Of a DNA stretch of 31,890 bases, positions 1 through 7,751 are shown piece by piece. Below the pieces are notes generated by a model. The model saw only the letters and a program-made list of their open reading frames with translations. It ran no database searches and was not told the origin of the DNA. The position numbers and the translations under genes were made by a program. The DNA lies in IMG/VR virus record IMGVR_UViG_3300028829_002662, positions 1 to 31,890 of that record, one strand, 5' to 3'. The number at the start of each line of letters is the position of its first letter. Position 1 is the stretch's first letter. The DNA is from a virus.

Positions 1-74
1 ACGAAGGTTCTGGTCGTATCGAGCAGAATTCCAACAAGTACTACAGAAGAGTAACTGTTTCAAACTTGATGTAA
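1..74 (+). CDS. C-terminal end of probable major capsid protein gp23 (partial)
   Basis: An open frame enters from the left edge (first full codon at position 3) and stops with TAA at 72-74. The visible end reads EGSGRIEQNSNKYYRR and finishes SNLM. It is followed directly by a strong terminator, as expected for the last gene of a highly expressed unit. In marine T4-like phages the major capsid gene 23 lies just before the gp3-uvsY-uvsW segment found here, so gp23 is the best positional guess. Only 23 residues are visible, so another virion protein cannot be excluded. Confidence 0.5.
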   Translation, partial: EGSGRIEQNSNKYYRRVTVSNLM

Positions 75-100
75 TCGAAACTGCACGTTTTTGTTATGGA

Positions 101-126
101 AAAAAGGGGCTTCGGCCCCTTTTTTT
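101..126 (+). terminator. Rho-independent terminator after the capsid gene
   Basis: A perfect 10-bp inverted repeat (AAAAAGGGGC / GCCCCTTTTT) closes on a very stable TTCG tetraloop and runs into a T tract. It lies 27 nt after the upstream stop codon. Its T tract touches the next late promoter, so the downstream genes start a new transcription unit. Confidence 0.93.
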
Positions 127-133
127 ATAAATA
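126..133 (+). promoter_or_regulatory. T4-type late promoter TATAAATA
   Basis: An exact match to the T4 late promoter element recognised by gp55-loaded RNA polymerase. By analogy with T4 the start of transcription would be about 6 nt downstream, near 139, leaving a leader of roughly 22 nt before the ATG at 161. It immediately follows the terminator and precedes two virion-type genes. Confidence 0.85.
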
Positions 134-160
134 GTATTAGAATTATTTTTGGAGAGTTGT

Positions 161-835
161 ATGTCCTATTCTAAAGAATTAATTAAAGAGTTAAACATTA
201 AAATTCCTAATTTAGGAGATATTGGTTCCGCTATTGAAAAGGGCGTTCAAGACCCTATGAAACAACAAGTTCCAATTTCGAATGCTCCAAAAACAGAACC
301 CGGTGTCGTTACAGCTTTAGGTCAAAGGATTGACTTTAATCCTGCATTAGATGCTTTTCCGGCAGCAGCGTCTAAATCTACACAAGCTGCAATTGATACT
401 GCATTTTCCAGACCAAATCTTAGACCAAATCTTATGAAAGCTGGTGCTGCTGCTCTTGCTGGAGGTGCTTTGATTGGTGGTGGTTTAGCTTTAGGTCGTA
501 GAATCGGCAACATTGGAACTAAGAAAGATAAAAAAAAATTAAAAGAAGCAGGTAAAAAAGAAGATCTTTACTACAAGAAAGTAGATCTTGATCCTTATGC
601 TCCAACATATACTGTTCCTCAACTTGCTACTACAGCAGGTGGTATAACAGGAACAACTGCTGGTTCTATCTATGGCGGCAGATTAGGTTCTGCTTTAGGT
701 GGTCCTGTTGGTGGGTTTTTGGGTGCTGGTGTTGGCGGTGCTTTAGGCGGTGCTGCAGGTTCTATTGGCGCTTATCAGCTTGCTAAGCTGGCAAGACCAA
801 AGAAGAAAAAGAAACTGGTACAGTACTACAGATAA
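161..835 (+). CDS. Glycine-zipper virion-type protein of unknown function
   Basis: A 224-residue protein starting at ATG 161, with GGAGAG 4 nt upstream; a TTG 12 nt earlier would sit in front of the ribosome site and is unlikely to be used. The first 90 residues are polar. A Gly/Ala-rich hydrophobic stretch follows (about residues 95-118), then a Lys-rich loop, then a second, longer glycine-zipper region (about 155-210) with repeated GG and GxxxG spacing, and a basic tail ending in a run of five lysines. This pattern suggests membrane insertion or tight helix packing. A structural, DNA-ejection or membrane-active role is possible; I recognise no family. The late promoter upstream and the next gene overlapping by one base point to late, virion-related expression. 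Confidence 0.7.
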   Translation: MSYSKELIKELNIKIPNLGDIGSAIEKGVQDPMKQQVPISNAPKTEPGVVTALGQRIDFNPALDAFPAAASKSTQAAIDTAFSRPNLRPNLMKAGAAALAGGALIGGGLALGRRIGNIGTKKDKKKLKEAGKKEDLYYKKVDLDPYAPTYTVPQLATTAGGITGTTAGSIYGGRLGSALGGPVGGFLGAGVGGALGGAAGSIGAYQLAKLARPKKKKKLVQYYR

Positions 836-1374
836 TGGCAATCAAAAATTCACAGCCCTCTTCTCTGAACTATATCCACCCTAATAATTTTACATTTAGG
901 GTAAAAAGACTCCCTGATCTAAACTTCACAGTGCAGTCTATTAATGTTCCGGGTATTTCTGTTGGTCGTGTTGATCAACCAAACCCGATTCAGGGCGCTC
1001 CTTTACAAGGTGATAGATTATTCTTTGCAGATTTATCCGTTGCTTTTCTTGTAGATGAGAACATGGAAAACTATAGAGAAATTTTCTCTTGGATGAGTAG
1101 AGTAACAAATCAAAGTTATAAGCTTCCGGGCAACTATCATTACTCTACAGTAAGAGATGCTGCACCTGCTTCTGATACTGGTTTATTTTCAGATATTTCA
1201 ATTAATATATTGACTTCTGCTAAAAATCCTAATATAAGATTAAAGTTTACTGATGCTTTTCCTATTCAGTTATCGGATTTACTTTTTGATTCTCAATCAG
1301 ATCCGTCTCAGTTTGCAAAGGCACAAGTAGTATTCACTTATAGAGATTATGATTTTGAAATAGTTGGTGGTTGA
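835..1374 (+). CDS. Tail-tube-like virion structural protein (gp3 position)
   Basis: A 179-residue protein whose ATG shares its A with the upstream stop codon. The N-terminal third has the pattern FTFRVKRLPDLNF followed by VQSINVPGISVG, and the middle has FLVDENMENYREIFSWM. I associate this pattern with tail-tube, sheath-terminus and baseplate structural proteins of T4-like phages. In marine T4-like genomes the gene between 23 and uvsY is usually the tail-completion / sheath-stabiliser gene 3, and the length fits (T4 gp3 is about 176 residues). The gp3 identity is inferred from position; a tail-tube paralogue (gp19 or gp54 type) is the alternative. Confidence 0.55.
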   Translation: MAIKNSQPSSLNYIHPNNFTFRVKRLPDLNFTVQSINVPGISVGRVDQPNPIQGAPLQGDRLFFADLSVAFLVDENMENYREIFSWMSRVTNQSYKLPGNYHYSTVRDAAPASDTGLFSDISINILTSAKNPNIRLKFTDAFPIQLSDLLFDSQSDPSQFAKAQVVFTYRDYDFEIVGG

Positions 1375-1811
1375 TGAACATAAAAGATATCTATGAGAGT
1401 TGGGATCAAGATTCCAAGTTTGAAAGAGATCTTCTTACAGAAGAAACGTTAAAAATTCCAAGATTACATTCCAAGTATCTTAGAATGCTTTCTGAAGAAA
1501 GAATTAAACTTAAAAAATATGAGTCTGATTACAAAAAGCTTTTTCGTGTTAAGCACGAATACTATAGAGGTGATTTAGACAAAGATACTCTTAAAGAGAT
1601 GGGATGGAATCAAAACCCACTCAAGATTTTACGTCAAGACTTAGACATGTACATACAGCAAGACGATGACATTATTGATATATCAAACAGAGTCGCACTT
1701 CAGAAAGAAAAAATATCTCTTATAGAATCTGTGATGCAGCAGATTAACAATAGAGGATATCAGGTTAAATCAATCATTGACTGGGAAAGATTTAAAGAAG
1801 GTTTGAATTGA
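1374..1811 (+). CDS. uvsY: UvsY recombination mediator
   Basis: A 145-residue protein. The ATG at 1374 overlaps the preceding TGA (TGATG); a TTG one codon earlier is a less likely start. In T4, UvsY loads UvsX recombinase onto gp32-coated single-stranded DNA. The family pattern is visible at the N-terminus (LTEETLKIPRLHSKYL) and in the C-terminal segment (QINNRGYQVKSI followed by DWERFKEG), which parallels the end of T4 UvsY. Size matches T4 UvsY (137 residues). It overlaps uvsW by 4 bases, so mediator and helicase are probably translationally coupled. Confidence 0.88.
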   Translation: MNIKDIYESWDQDSKFERDLLTEETLKIPRLHSKYLRMLSEERIKLKKYESDYKKLFRVKHEYYRGDLDKDTLKEMGWNQNPLKILRQDLDMYIQQDDDIIDISNRVALQKEKISLIESVMQQINNRGYQVKSIIDWERFKEGLN

Positions 1812-3235
1812 TAGAAATAAAAAAAGTTAATGAAGTTTATATAAATGTTGATTGTCCAGAAGACGTTGCATACGAACTGAGTGATTTATTCACATTTGAA
1901 GTCCCCGGTGCAAGATTTAGTCCTGCATACAAAAAAAATTTATGGGACGGAAAAATAAGATTATTTAACATCAGAAAGAAAAAACTGTATGCAGGACTTT
2001 TAAGCCACGTCAAAGAGTTCTTTGAACAGAAAGAGTACGAGTACAGCGTAGAATTTCCTACAGACCCTTTATCAATAAAAGACTTTCAGTCTTTTATCAG
2101 GGACATTGGCGTCCCTGAATCTATTAAGCCTAGAGATTACCAAATTGAAGCTATAAAATATGCTACTTCTAACTCTAGAGCACTTTTACTCTCACCTACG
2201 GCTTCTGGTAAATCTCTTATCATTTATCTATTAACTAGATTATATGAAGAGAAGACTCTTATCATCGTACCTACAACTTCTCTTGTTTATCAAATGAGAG
2301 ATGATTTTGTTTCTTATGGGTATGATATAGATAACATTCACTGTGTCATGTCTGGTAAGGAAAAGGTTTCAGATAAGCCTGTCATTATCTCTACGTGGCA
2401 GTCAATACACAAAGAACCTAATAGTTTTTATTTTCCTTATAAAGTCATTATAGGGGATGAAGCTCACTTGTTCAAGGCTAAATCGTTAACATCGATTATG
2501 GAGAAGACGACAGACGTTCCTTACAGGTTTGGGTTCACAGGGACACTGGATGGTTCGTACACGAACAAGCTTGTTTTAGAAGGACTTTTTGGTGCTGTTA
2601 GGAAAGTTACAACCACCAAGGAGTTGATGGATGCAAACCACCTAGCCGACATGAAGATAAAGTGCGTTTGTTTAAGCCACTCTGATGAAGTTAGAAAGTT
2701 TATGAAAGGTGCGACTTACCAACAGGAGATCGACTACCTCTGTTCTAACGACAAGAGAAATAAATTCATAAGAAATTTAGCCCTGTCAAGCAAAGGCAAC
2801 ACTCTTGTTCTTTTCCAGATGGTAGACAAGCAAGGTAAGATATTATTCGATCTTTTGAAGGATAGAGGTAGGGACGTTTTTTACGTAGACGGGAAGACTA
2901 AAGCAGAAGACCGGGAGTATGTTAGAAAGTATGCGGAGAACAATGATGATGTAATTATTGTGGCGTCTTATGGCGTATTCAGTACCGGAGTGAACATTAA
3001 AAATTTACATAATGTTGTTTTTGCGTCTCCGTCTAAATCCAGAATCAGGAATCTTCAGTCGATTGGTAGGGGTCTCAGAAAATCTTCTATTAAAAACAAA
3101 GCTGTCATTTACGACATCTCTGACGATATCAAGTATAAGAAAAAAGAGAATTATACTTATCTTCATTTCAAAGCACGTCTAAAGATATATACTGAGGAAA
3201 AATTTAATTTTAAAGTTTATGAGTTTGATATATGA
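1808..3235 (+). CDS. uvsW: UvsW recombination DNA/RNA helicase
   Basis: A 475-residue superfamily 2 helicase. In T4, UvsW unwinds R-loops and branched DNA and helps switch from origin-dependent to recombination-dependent replication. The start is TTG at 1808, overlapping the uvsY stop, with GAAGG upstream; the N-terminus from here aligns with the small N-terminal domain of T4 UvsW (FTFEVPGARFSPAYKKNLWDG). Walker A is SPTASGKS (129-136), the DEAH box is at 217-220, motif III is TGTL (244-247) and motif VI is QSIGRGLR (417-424). Length is close to the family's usual size. The stop overlaps the start of gene 55 by 4 bases. Confidence 0.95.
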   Translation: MIEIKKVNEVYINVDCPEDVAYELSDLFTFEVPGARFSPAYKKNLWDGKIRLFNIRKKKLYAGLLSHVKEFFEQKEYEYSVEFPTDPLSIKDFQSFIRDIGVPESIKPRDYQIEAIKYATSNSRALLLSPTASGKSLIIYLLTRLYEEKTLIIVPTTSLVYQMRDDFVSYGYDIDNIHCVMSGKEKVSDKPVIISTWQSIHKEPNSFYFPYKVIIGDEAHLFKAKSLTSIMEKTTDVPYRFGFTGTLDGSYTNKLVLEGLFGAVRKVTTTKELMDANHLADMKIKCVCLSHSDEVRKFMKGATYQQEIDYLCSNDKRNKFIRNLALSSKGNTLVLFQMVDKQGKILFDLLKDRGRDVFYVDGKTKAEDREYVRKYAENNDDVIIVASYGVFSTGVNIKNLHNVVFASPSKSRIRNLQSIGRGLRKSSIKNKAVIYDISDDIKYKKKENYTYLHFKARLKIYTEEKFNFKVYEFDI

Positions 3236-3732
3236 AAAAGAAAACACCAGTAAATTACATCGACAACAAGACGTTTTATCTCAGGCTAGTTGAGCATCAG
3301 AAAGAGTGTTATGAAGCAGATAAGCTCGGTGAAGAAAGACCGATTATTTCTAACGACATTGCTATTTGTTTACAGACAATTGCAACTCGATTGGCCACCA
3401 AACCAAATTACTCTGGGTATATTTTTAAAGAGGACATGATTGGTGATGGTATTGAAAATGCGTTCGAAGCCGTTATGAAGTTTGATCCTGCTAAGGGAAG
3501 CAATCCTTTTGCTTATTTCACACAGATCATCTGGAATGCGTTTATTAGGAAGATCGAGAAAGAGAAAAAGCTTCTCCTTATTAAGAAAAAGTACTATGAT
3601 TACAAATACGTAAATCAGGAGCTTGTGGACTACTCACTTTCTGACAAGGCCACGCTTCCGTATGCAGATACGTATATACAAAATGATTACATGGACGAGC
3701 TAGAGAAGAAGCACGACGAAAAGAATGGCTAA
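3232..3732 (+). CDS. 55: gp55 late-transcription sigma factor
   Basis: A 166-residue protein starting at an ATG overlapping the uvsW stop (ATGA). In T4, gp55 is a minimal sigma-70 relative that directs host RNA polymerase to TATAAATA late promoters, with co-activation by the gp45 clamp. The conserved sigma region 2 core spans about residues 67-105 (EDMIGDGIENAF, then FDPAKGSNPFAYFTQIIWNAF split around a loop), followed by a Lys-rich stretch. Both gp45 and TATAAATA sites occur in this window, so the late-gene circuit is represented. It overlaps gene 47 by 8 bases. Confidence 0.92.
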   Translation: MKKKTPVNYIDNKTFYLRLVEHQKECYEADKLGEERPIISNDIAICLQTIATRLATKPNYSGYIFKEDMIGDGIENAFEAVMKFDPAKGSNPFAYFTQIIWNAFIRKIEKEKKLLLIKKKYYDYKYVNQELVDYSLSDKATLPYADTYIQNDYMDELEKKHDEKNG

Positions 3733-4780
3733 GATTGTTTTGATTGCCGATACACATTATGGTGTTAGAAATGATAATGTTAACTACTACAACTATTTTG
3801 AAAAATTTTTTGATAAGGTATTTTTTCCTTACCTAAAGAAAAACAAAATAGACAAGGTTGTGCATCTTGGAGATGTTGTTGATCGTAGAAAGTATATCAA
3901 CTTTCTGACAGCACATAATCTCAGGAAGACATTTCTTCAGCCTCTAGAAGAAATGGGTATGGAGATGGATATTATTGTTGGCAATCATGACACATTCTAC
4001 AAGAATACTAATCAGATTAATGCTATTGATGAAGTTGTCAGACGTTATAATAATATTAACTTCTACAAAGACCCAGAGGAAGTAGATCTTTTTGGTGTTA
4101 CGGCTCTGTATCTTCCTTGGATTTGTAACGACAACCACAAACAAAGCATGGATATGTTGAAGCTTTCTGAGTCTCGTTTGTGTATAGGTCATCTTGAAAT
4201 CGAAGGATTTGCGATGCATCCGGGACAACTCAGTAAAGAAGGTCTGAGTGCCTCTGTTTTCAAAAAGTTTGAAAAAACTTTATCTGGACATTTTCATCAC
4301 AGATCGGACAGCAACGGAATATACTATCTTGGTTGCCCGTACCAGATGAATTGGTCTGACTATGGTTACGTCAAAGGGTTTCATGTTTTGGACACAGAGA
4401 CATTGGAACTGACTTTTGTTGAGAATCCATACGACATCTACACGAAGTACGTTGTAGACGGTTCTGGAAAGTACAAGAAGTCTGCTAAAGAGGTAGACGT
4501 AAAAGACCACTATGTTCGTGTTGTTGTTAAGGAAAAGGTTGACGTTGAAGAGTTTGACAAATTCATCGGTGAATTAGAGTCTTTTTCTCCTCTTGAGGTT
4601 AAGATTGTCGATGAGACAATGATCTACCAAGAGAGAAGTTCGGATGTAGATTTAGACAATATTGAAAACACCAGAGAGATCATGGATAGATATGTTGACA
4701 TGATTGAAACTGACGTGGATCTTGATAAACTCAAAAACAAGATCCACGACATCTACTACAAGGCAATGAATGCGGAATAA
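3725..4780 (+). CDS. 47: gp47 recombination endonuclease subunit (Mre11-type)
   Basis: A 351-residue calcineurin-like phosphoesterase, the nuclease partner of gp46. The complex resects double-strand ends to make 3' tails for UvsX. The metal-binding motifs are complete: D9xH11, GD50VVDRR, GNH88D, H156 in GHLE, and H189/H191 in GHFHH. Length matches T4 gp47 (339 residues). The start overlaps the end of gene 55 and the stop shares one base with the start of gene 46, so the two nuclease subunits are adjacent and likely co-translated. Confidence 0.96.
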   Translation: MAKIVLIADTHYGVRNDNVNYYNYFEKFFDKVFFPYLKKNKIDKVVHLGDVVDRRKYINFLTAHNLRKTFLQPLEEMGMEMDIIVGNHDTFYKNTNQINAIDEVVRRYNNINFYKDPEEVDLFGVTALYLPWICNDNHKQSMDMLKLSESRLCIGHLEIEGFAMHPGQLSKEGLSASVFKKFEKTLSGHFHHRSDSNGIYYLGCPYQMNWSDYGYVKGFHVLDTETLELTFVENPYDIYTKYVVDGSGKYKKSAKEVDVKDHYVRVVVKEKVDVEEFDKFIGELESFSPLEVKIVDETMIYQERSSDVDLDNIENTREIMDRYVDMIETDVDLDKLKNKIHDIYYKAMNAE

Positions 4781-6492
4781 TGTACATTAAGTTTGAGAAA
4801 ATTCGTTGGATGAATTTCCTGTCTACAGGAAACGTTTTTACCGAAGTAGATTTAGCAGATCACAAAACCAGACTGATCATTGGTGACAATGGGTCAGGCA
4901 AGTCTACTATTCTAGATGCTTTGACATTTTGTTTGTATAACAAGCCGTTTAGAAAAATTAACAAGCCTCAACTCATAAATTCTATCAACAAGAAAAATTG
5001 TCTTGTCGAGTTAGAATTAGAGACTGGTGGAAATAAATACAAGATAACAAGAGGCATAAAGCCCAATGTGTTCGAGATCCACAAGAATGGTGAACTGTTG
5101 AGTCAAGATGCAGCAAACAAGGATTACCAAGAGGTTCTTGAAAAGAATATACTTAAACTAAACTACAAGTCTTTCTGTCAGGTAGTTATTGTGGGATCAG
5201 CATCCTTTGTTCCCTTTATGCAATTGAACACAACTTCCCGAAGAGAGGTAATAGAAGACATTTTAGATATTAAGATTTTTTCATCTATGAGCAGTTTGGT
5301 TAAAGATGAAATATCTTCTTTAAAGACCAAACTTTCCCAAAATACTGACAAAAGAAGTCTAAAAGAGGAAAGCATCAGGATGTTTAAAGAAACTCAGAAA
5401 AAACTTAATCGTAACACTGAGGAAATTATAACCAACTACAACAAAAAAATAGATGAAACCAAATCAAAAATAGAAGACGCTCAGAAAGAAGTTAATATTC
5501 TTGTCGAGCACGTTTCTGATTTTAATGATGTTAAAAGGCAGAATAAAGATCTTACGCAAAAGATGAATGAGATTCAAAAGATAGAATATGGAATCAAACA
5601 AAAAGTTAGTAAGATCAAAAAAGATATAGAATTCTATGAAAAAAATGATCAATGTCCGACGTGTCATCAAGACATCAACGACACTTTCAGAGATGAAATT
5701 AAGGTATCAAAATCTAAAAAAATATCTGATTATGAAGAAGGTCTGAATTCTCTTTCAGAAAAAAATCAGAAGATCAGTTCTAGAATCGATAAAATCTCAA
5801 ACATTCTTGAAGAGATGACTCAAAAAAATATTGAGTTGTCTGAGAAAAATAATGAGATAAGAATGAACAATAATTATGTCTCTGACATTGTTCGTGAAAT
5901 CGATAAACTCAATAAAGAGCGTAAACAAGATCAGGACGATAGTGAGCTTCTTAAGCTTGAAGGCGAATTCAAAGAATTGAAAAAAGAATATCTTGTCTTA
6001 AAGGAAGAGGCCAGCATTCTTGAGGTTGCTGTGTCGTTGTTGAAAGATAGTGGAATTAAATCCAAGATCGTAAAACAATATGTTCCCATTATGAATTCTC
6101 TTATCAACAAGTATTTACAGGCTATGGACTTTTTTGTCAGTTTTGAGCTTGATGAAAGCTTCTCAGAGAAGATTTTGTCCAGACATAGAGATGTCTTTAG
6201 TTATGATTCTTTTTCCGAGGGGGAGAAGTTTAGAATTGATCTTGCGCTCCTGTTTACGTGGAGAAAGATTGCTAAACTCAAGAATAGTGTTTCCACAAAT
6301 ATTTTGATCATGGATGAAGTGTTTGACTCCTCTCTTGATTCGGGAGGAACGGATGATTTTATGAAACTGATCAATGAAACGGATGACATGTCTAACATCG
6401 TCATCATTAGCCATAAAGGGGATCAATTACATGATTCCTTTGATAATGTTATAAAGTTCGAAAAAGTGAAAGGTTTTAGTAAGGTAGCATAA
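4780..6492 (+). CDS. 46: gp46 recombination endonuclease subunit (Rad50-type ATPase)
   Basis: A 570-residue SMC/Rad50-like ATPase. Walker A is GDNGSGKST (35-43). A long, charged coiled coil occupies about residues 170-430 and is interrupted by the zinc-hook CPTC (292-295), which dimerises Rad50-type proteins. The signature motif FSEGEKFRIDLAL (478-490), Walker B ILIMDEVFD (508-516) and D-loop SSLD (517-520) follow. Length is close to T4 gp46 (560). With gp47 it forms the end-resection nuclease for recombination-dependent replication. Confidence 0.96.
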   Translation: MYIKFEKIRWMNFLSTGNVFTEVDLADHKTRLIIGDNGSGKSTILDALTFCLYNKPFRKINKPQLINSINKKNCLVELELETGGNKYKITRGIKPNVFEIHKNGELLSQDAANKDYQEVLEKNILKLNYKSFCQVVIVGSASFVPFMQLNTTSRREVIEDILDIKIFSSMSSLVKDEISSLKTKLSQNTDKRSLKEESIRMFKETQKKLNRNTEEIITNYNKKIDETKSKIEDAQKEVNILVEHVSDFNDVKRQNKDLTQKMNEIQKIEYGIKQKVSKIKKDIEFYEKNDQCPTCHQDINDTFRDEIKVSKSKKISDYEEGLNSLSEKNQKISSRIDKISNILEEMTQKNIELSEKNNEIRMNNNYVSDIVREIDKLNKERKQDQDDSELLKLEGEFKELKKEYLVLKEEASILEVAVSLLKDSGIKSKIVKQYVPIMNSLINKYLQAMDFFVSFELDESFSEKILSRHRDVFSYDSFSEGEKFRIDLALLFTWRKIAKLKNSVSTNILIMDEVFDSSLDSGGTDDFMKLINETDDMSNIVIISHKGDQLHDSFDNVIKFEKVKGFSKVA

Positions 6493-6989
6493 TGGAAGAT
6501 AGAGAACTTGTAGACTCTAAGAACGATATTCTAACAACAAAGTTAGACCCTTTTGATTTTAACAATCCTATTGAAGACCCTAAACAATTGGCTACCGACA
6601 TGATCGGTACAATAAGAAAACATAAGATATTGGCTTTGTCTGCAAACGAAATTGGTTTGAATGCAAGAGTGATTGTCTTGGACACAGATCCAATTTTTGC
6701 AATGTTTAATCCTGTTATTACGACTACATTTGGTGAGGATATATATTTGGATGAAACCGATATAACTAGAAGTGATGTTGTTTGTAAGGTCAAAAGACCC
6801 TCTGGTGTTCGCATTAGATTTCAGGACATCAATGGTGAGTTTAACGTAGAGAAATTTGTAGGTCTAACTGCAAGAAATCTTCTTCATCATATTGACAACA
6901 TCAACGGTCAGGTGTTCTACAATAAGGCTACGTCTTATCATAGACAGCAAGCTCTTAAGAACAGAAAGAAGATGTCGGGCCAAAAATGA
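6492..6989 (+). CDS. Peptide deformylase-fold protein, catalytic motifs lost
   Basis: A 165-residue protein that follows the deformylase fold from end to end: LSANEIGLNARVIVLD (motif 1 region, G55 kept), the FNPVI strand, CKVKRPSGVRIRFQDINGE, and the terminal helix ARNLLHHIDNINGQ. Every catalytic motif is altered. Motif 2 (EGCLS in active enzymes) is replaced by LDETDI with no cysteine. Motif 3 (HExxH) reads HHIDN, so the general base Glu is His133 and the second metal-binding His is Asn136. It should therefore not bind metal in the usual way or deformylate. Some cyanophages carry active deformylases; this may be a decoy or repurposed relative. It overlaps gene 46 by one base and the next gene by four. 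Confidence 0.75.
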   Translation: MEDRELVDSKNDILTTKLDPFDFNNPIEDPKQLATDMIGTIRKHKILALSANEIGLNARVIVLDTDPIFAMFNPVITTTFGEDIYLDETDITRSDVVCKVKRPSGVRIRFQDINGEFNVEKFVGLTARNLLHHIDNINGQVFYNKATSYHRQQALKNRKKMSGQK

Positions 6990-7276
6990 CTGAATTCAAA
7001 TACAAAGAAAATGAAATTCTATTCGAGATTGAAGAGTATATTGAGTCAACCTATAGCCAGCACTACAAAAGCAAGAAAACCGATATGCAAGCTGTTGATG
7101 TTTGGGAAGCTCTAGGTACACTTGAAATGACTGCTAGAGATAATTCTTTAAAATATTTGCTTAGATACGGAAAAAAAGATGGTAAAAACAAAAAAGATCT
7201 GTTAAAAGCAATACATTATATTATATTGATGATATACACTTTTGAAGAGGAAAGTAAAAATGCTTCTGCATCCTGA
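6986..7276 (+). CDS. DUF3310-like small phage protein
   Basis: A 96-residue protein starting at an ATG that overlaps the preceding stop (ATGA). The arrangement QHYKSKK, QAVDVWEAL, SLKYLLRYGKKDGKNKKDLLKAIHY matches the DUF3310 pattern (HYK..., KYxxRxGxK, DLxKAxxY) common in phage genomes, sometimes labelled nucleotide kinase without firm proof. Its biochemical role is not established. The neighbour downstream is a dUTPase/dCTP-deaminase-family gene, overlapping by 17 bases, which hints at nucleotide metabolism. Confidence 0.72.
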   Translation: MTEFKYKENEILFEIEEYIESTYSQHYKSKKTDMQAVDVWEALGTLEMTARDNSLKYLLRYGKKDGKNKKDLLKAIHYIILMIYTFEEESKNASAS

Positions 7277-7736
7277 ATCACAATTTACTTCTACTAAAAT
7301 TACTAACGTAGAGAAAGGCGATGTTCAACCAAATGCTGTAGATATTCGTTTAGAAGAAGTGGAGAAAATTGAGTCGTCTGATTTCGTCTTGGACGAAATT
7401 GACAAGAAACATAGAATCACATCAAAGATGCCAGTTCAGACGGATGGGTTTTATGTCTTACAGCCGGGATCTTACAAGATCATTATGAAAAATAATGTTG
7501 AAATCGGAGAGTCTGAGGCAGGTGTTGTTATCAGCAGATCTTCTTTGATCAGAAACGGCGTTTATCTTTGTTCTGGTCTTTATGATACTGGATACAAAGG
7601 ATCTATGGTTGCTCTTATGGTTGTTACATCAGGAACAGCAAAAATTAAAAAAGGTACTAGAGTTGGTCAGTACCTCATTCTTGAATCAGAAAGCAATGGT
7701 ACGTACCAAGGCAATTATGGTGAAAAATCTGTTTAA
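7260..7736 (+). CDS. dUTPase/dCTP deaminase-family protein
   Basis: A 158-residue protein with ATG at 7260, well placed after AGAGGAAAG; a TTG 18 nt earlier lies ahead of this ribosome site and is less likely. Family motifs are QPNAVDIRL (23-31), SRSSL (92-96), GLYDTGYKG (106-114, D109) and GTRVGQ (132-137). The QPxxxDxRL form is typical of dCTP deaminases. However, the position after the DxGYxG motif where deaminases carry the catalytic Glu (TLEF) reads ALMV here, with Met120. D109 and the Ser-rich motif favour pyrophosphatase (dUTPase-like) chemistry. Either role would keep uracil out of phage DNA and feed thymidylate synthesis with ThyX. The exact activity is uncertain. Confidence 0.8.
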   Translation: MLLHPESQFTSTKITNVEKGDVQPNAVDIRLEEVEKIESSDFVLDEIDKKHRITSKMPVQTDGFYVLQPGSYKIIMKNNVEIGESEAGVVISRSSLIRNGVYLCSGLYDTGYKGSMVALMVVTSGTAKIKKGTRVGQYLILESESNGTYQGNYGEKSV

Positions 7737-7751
7737 CTTAAAACGAGGTAT

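Noticed and set aside
3944-4510. Minus-strand open frames opposite gene 47 and similar ones elsewhere
   Set aside because: They have no ribosome sites or family features and lie opposite strongly conserved genes; all real genes here are on the + strand.
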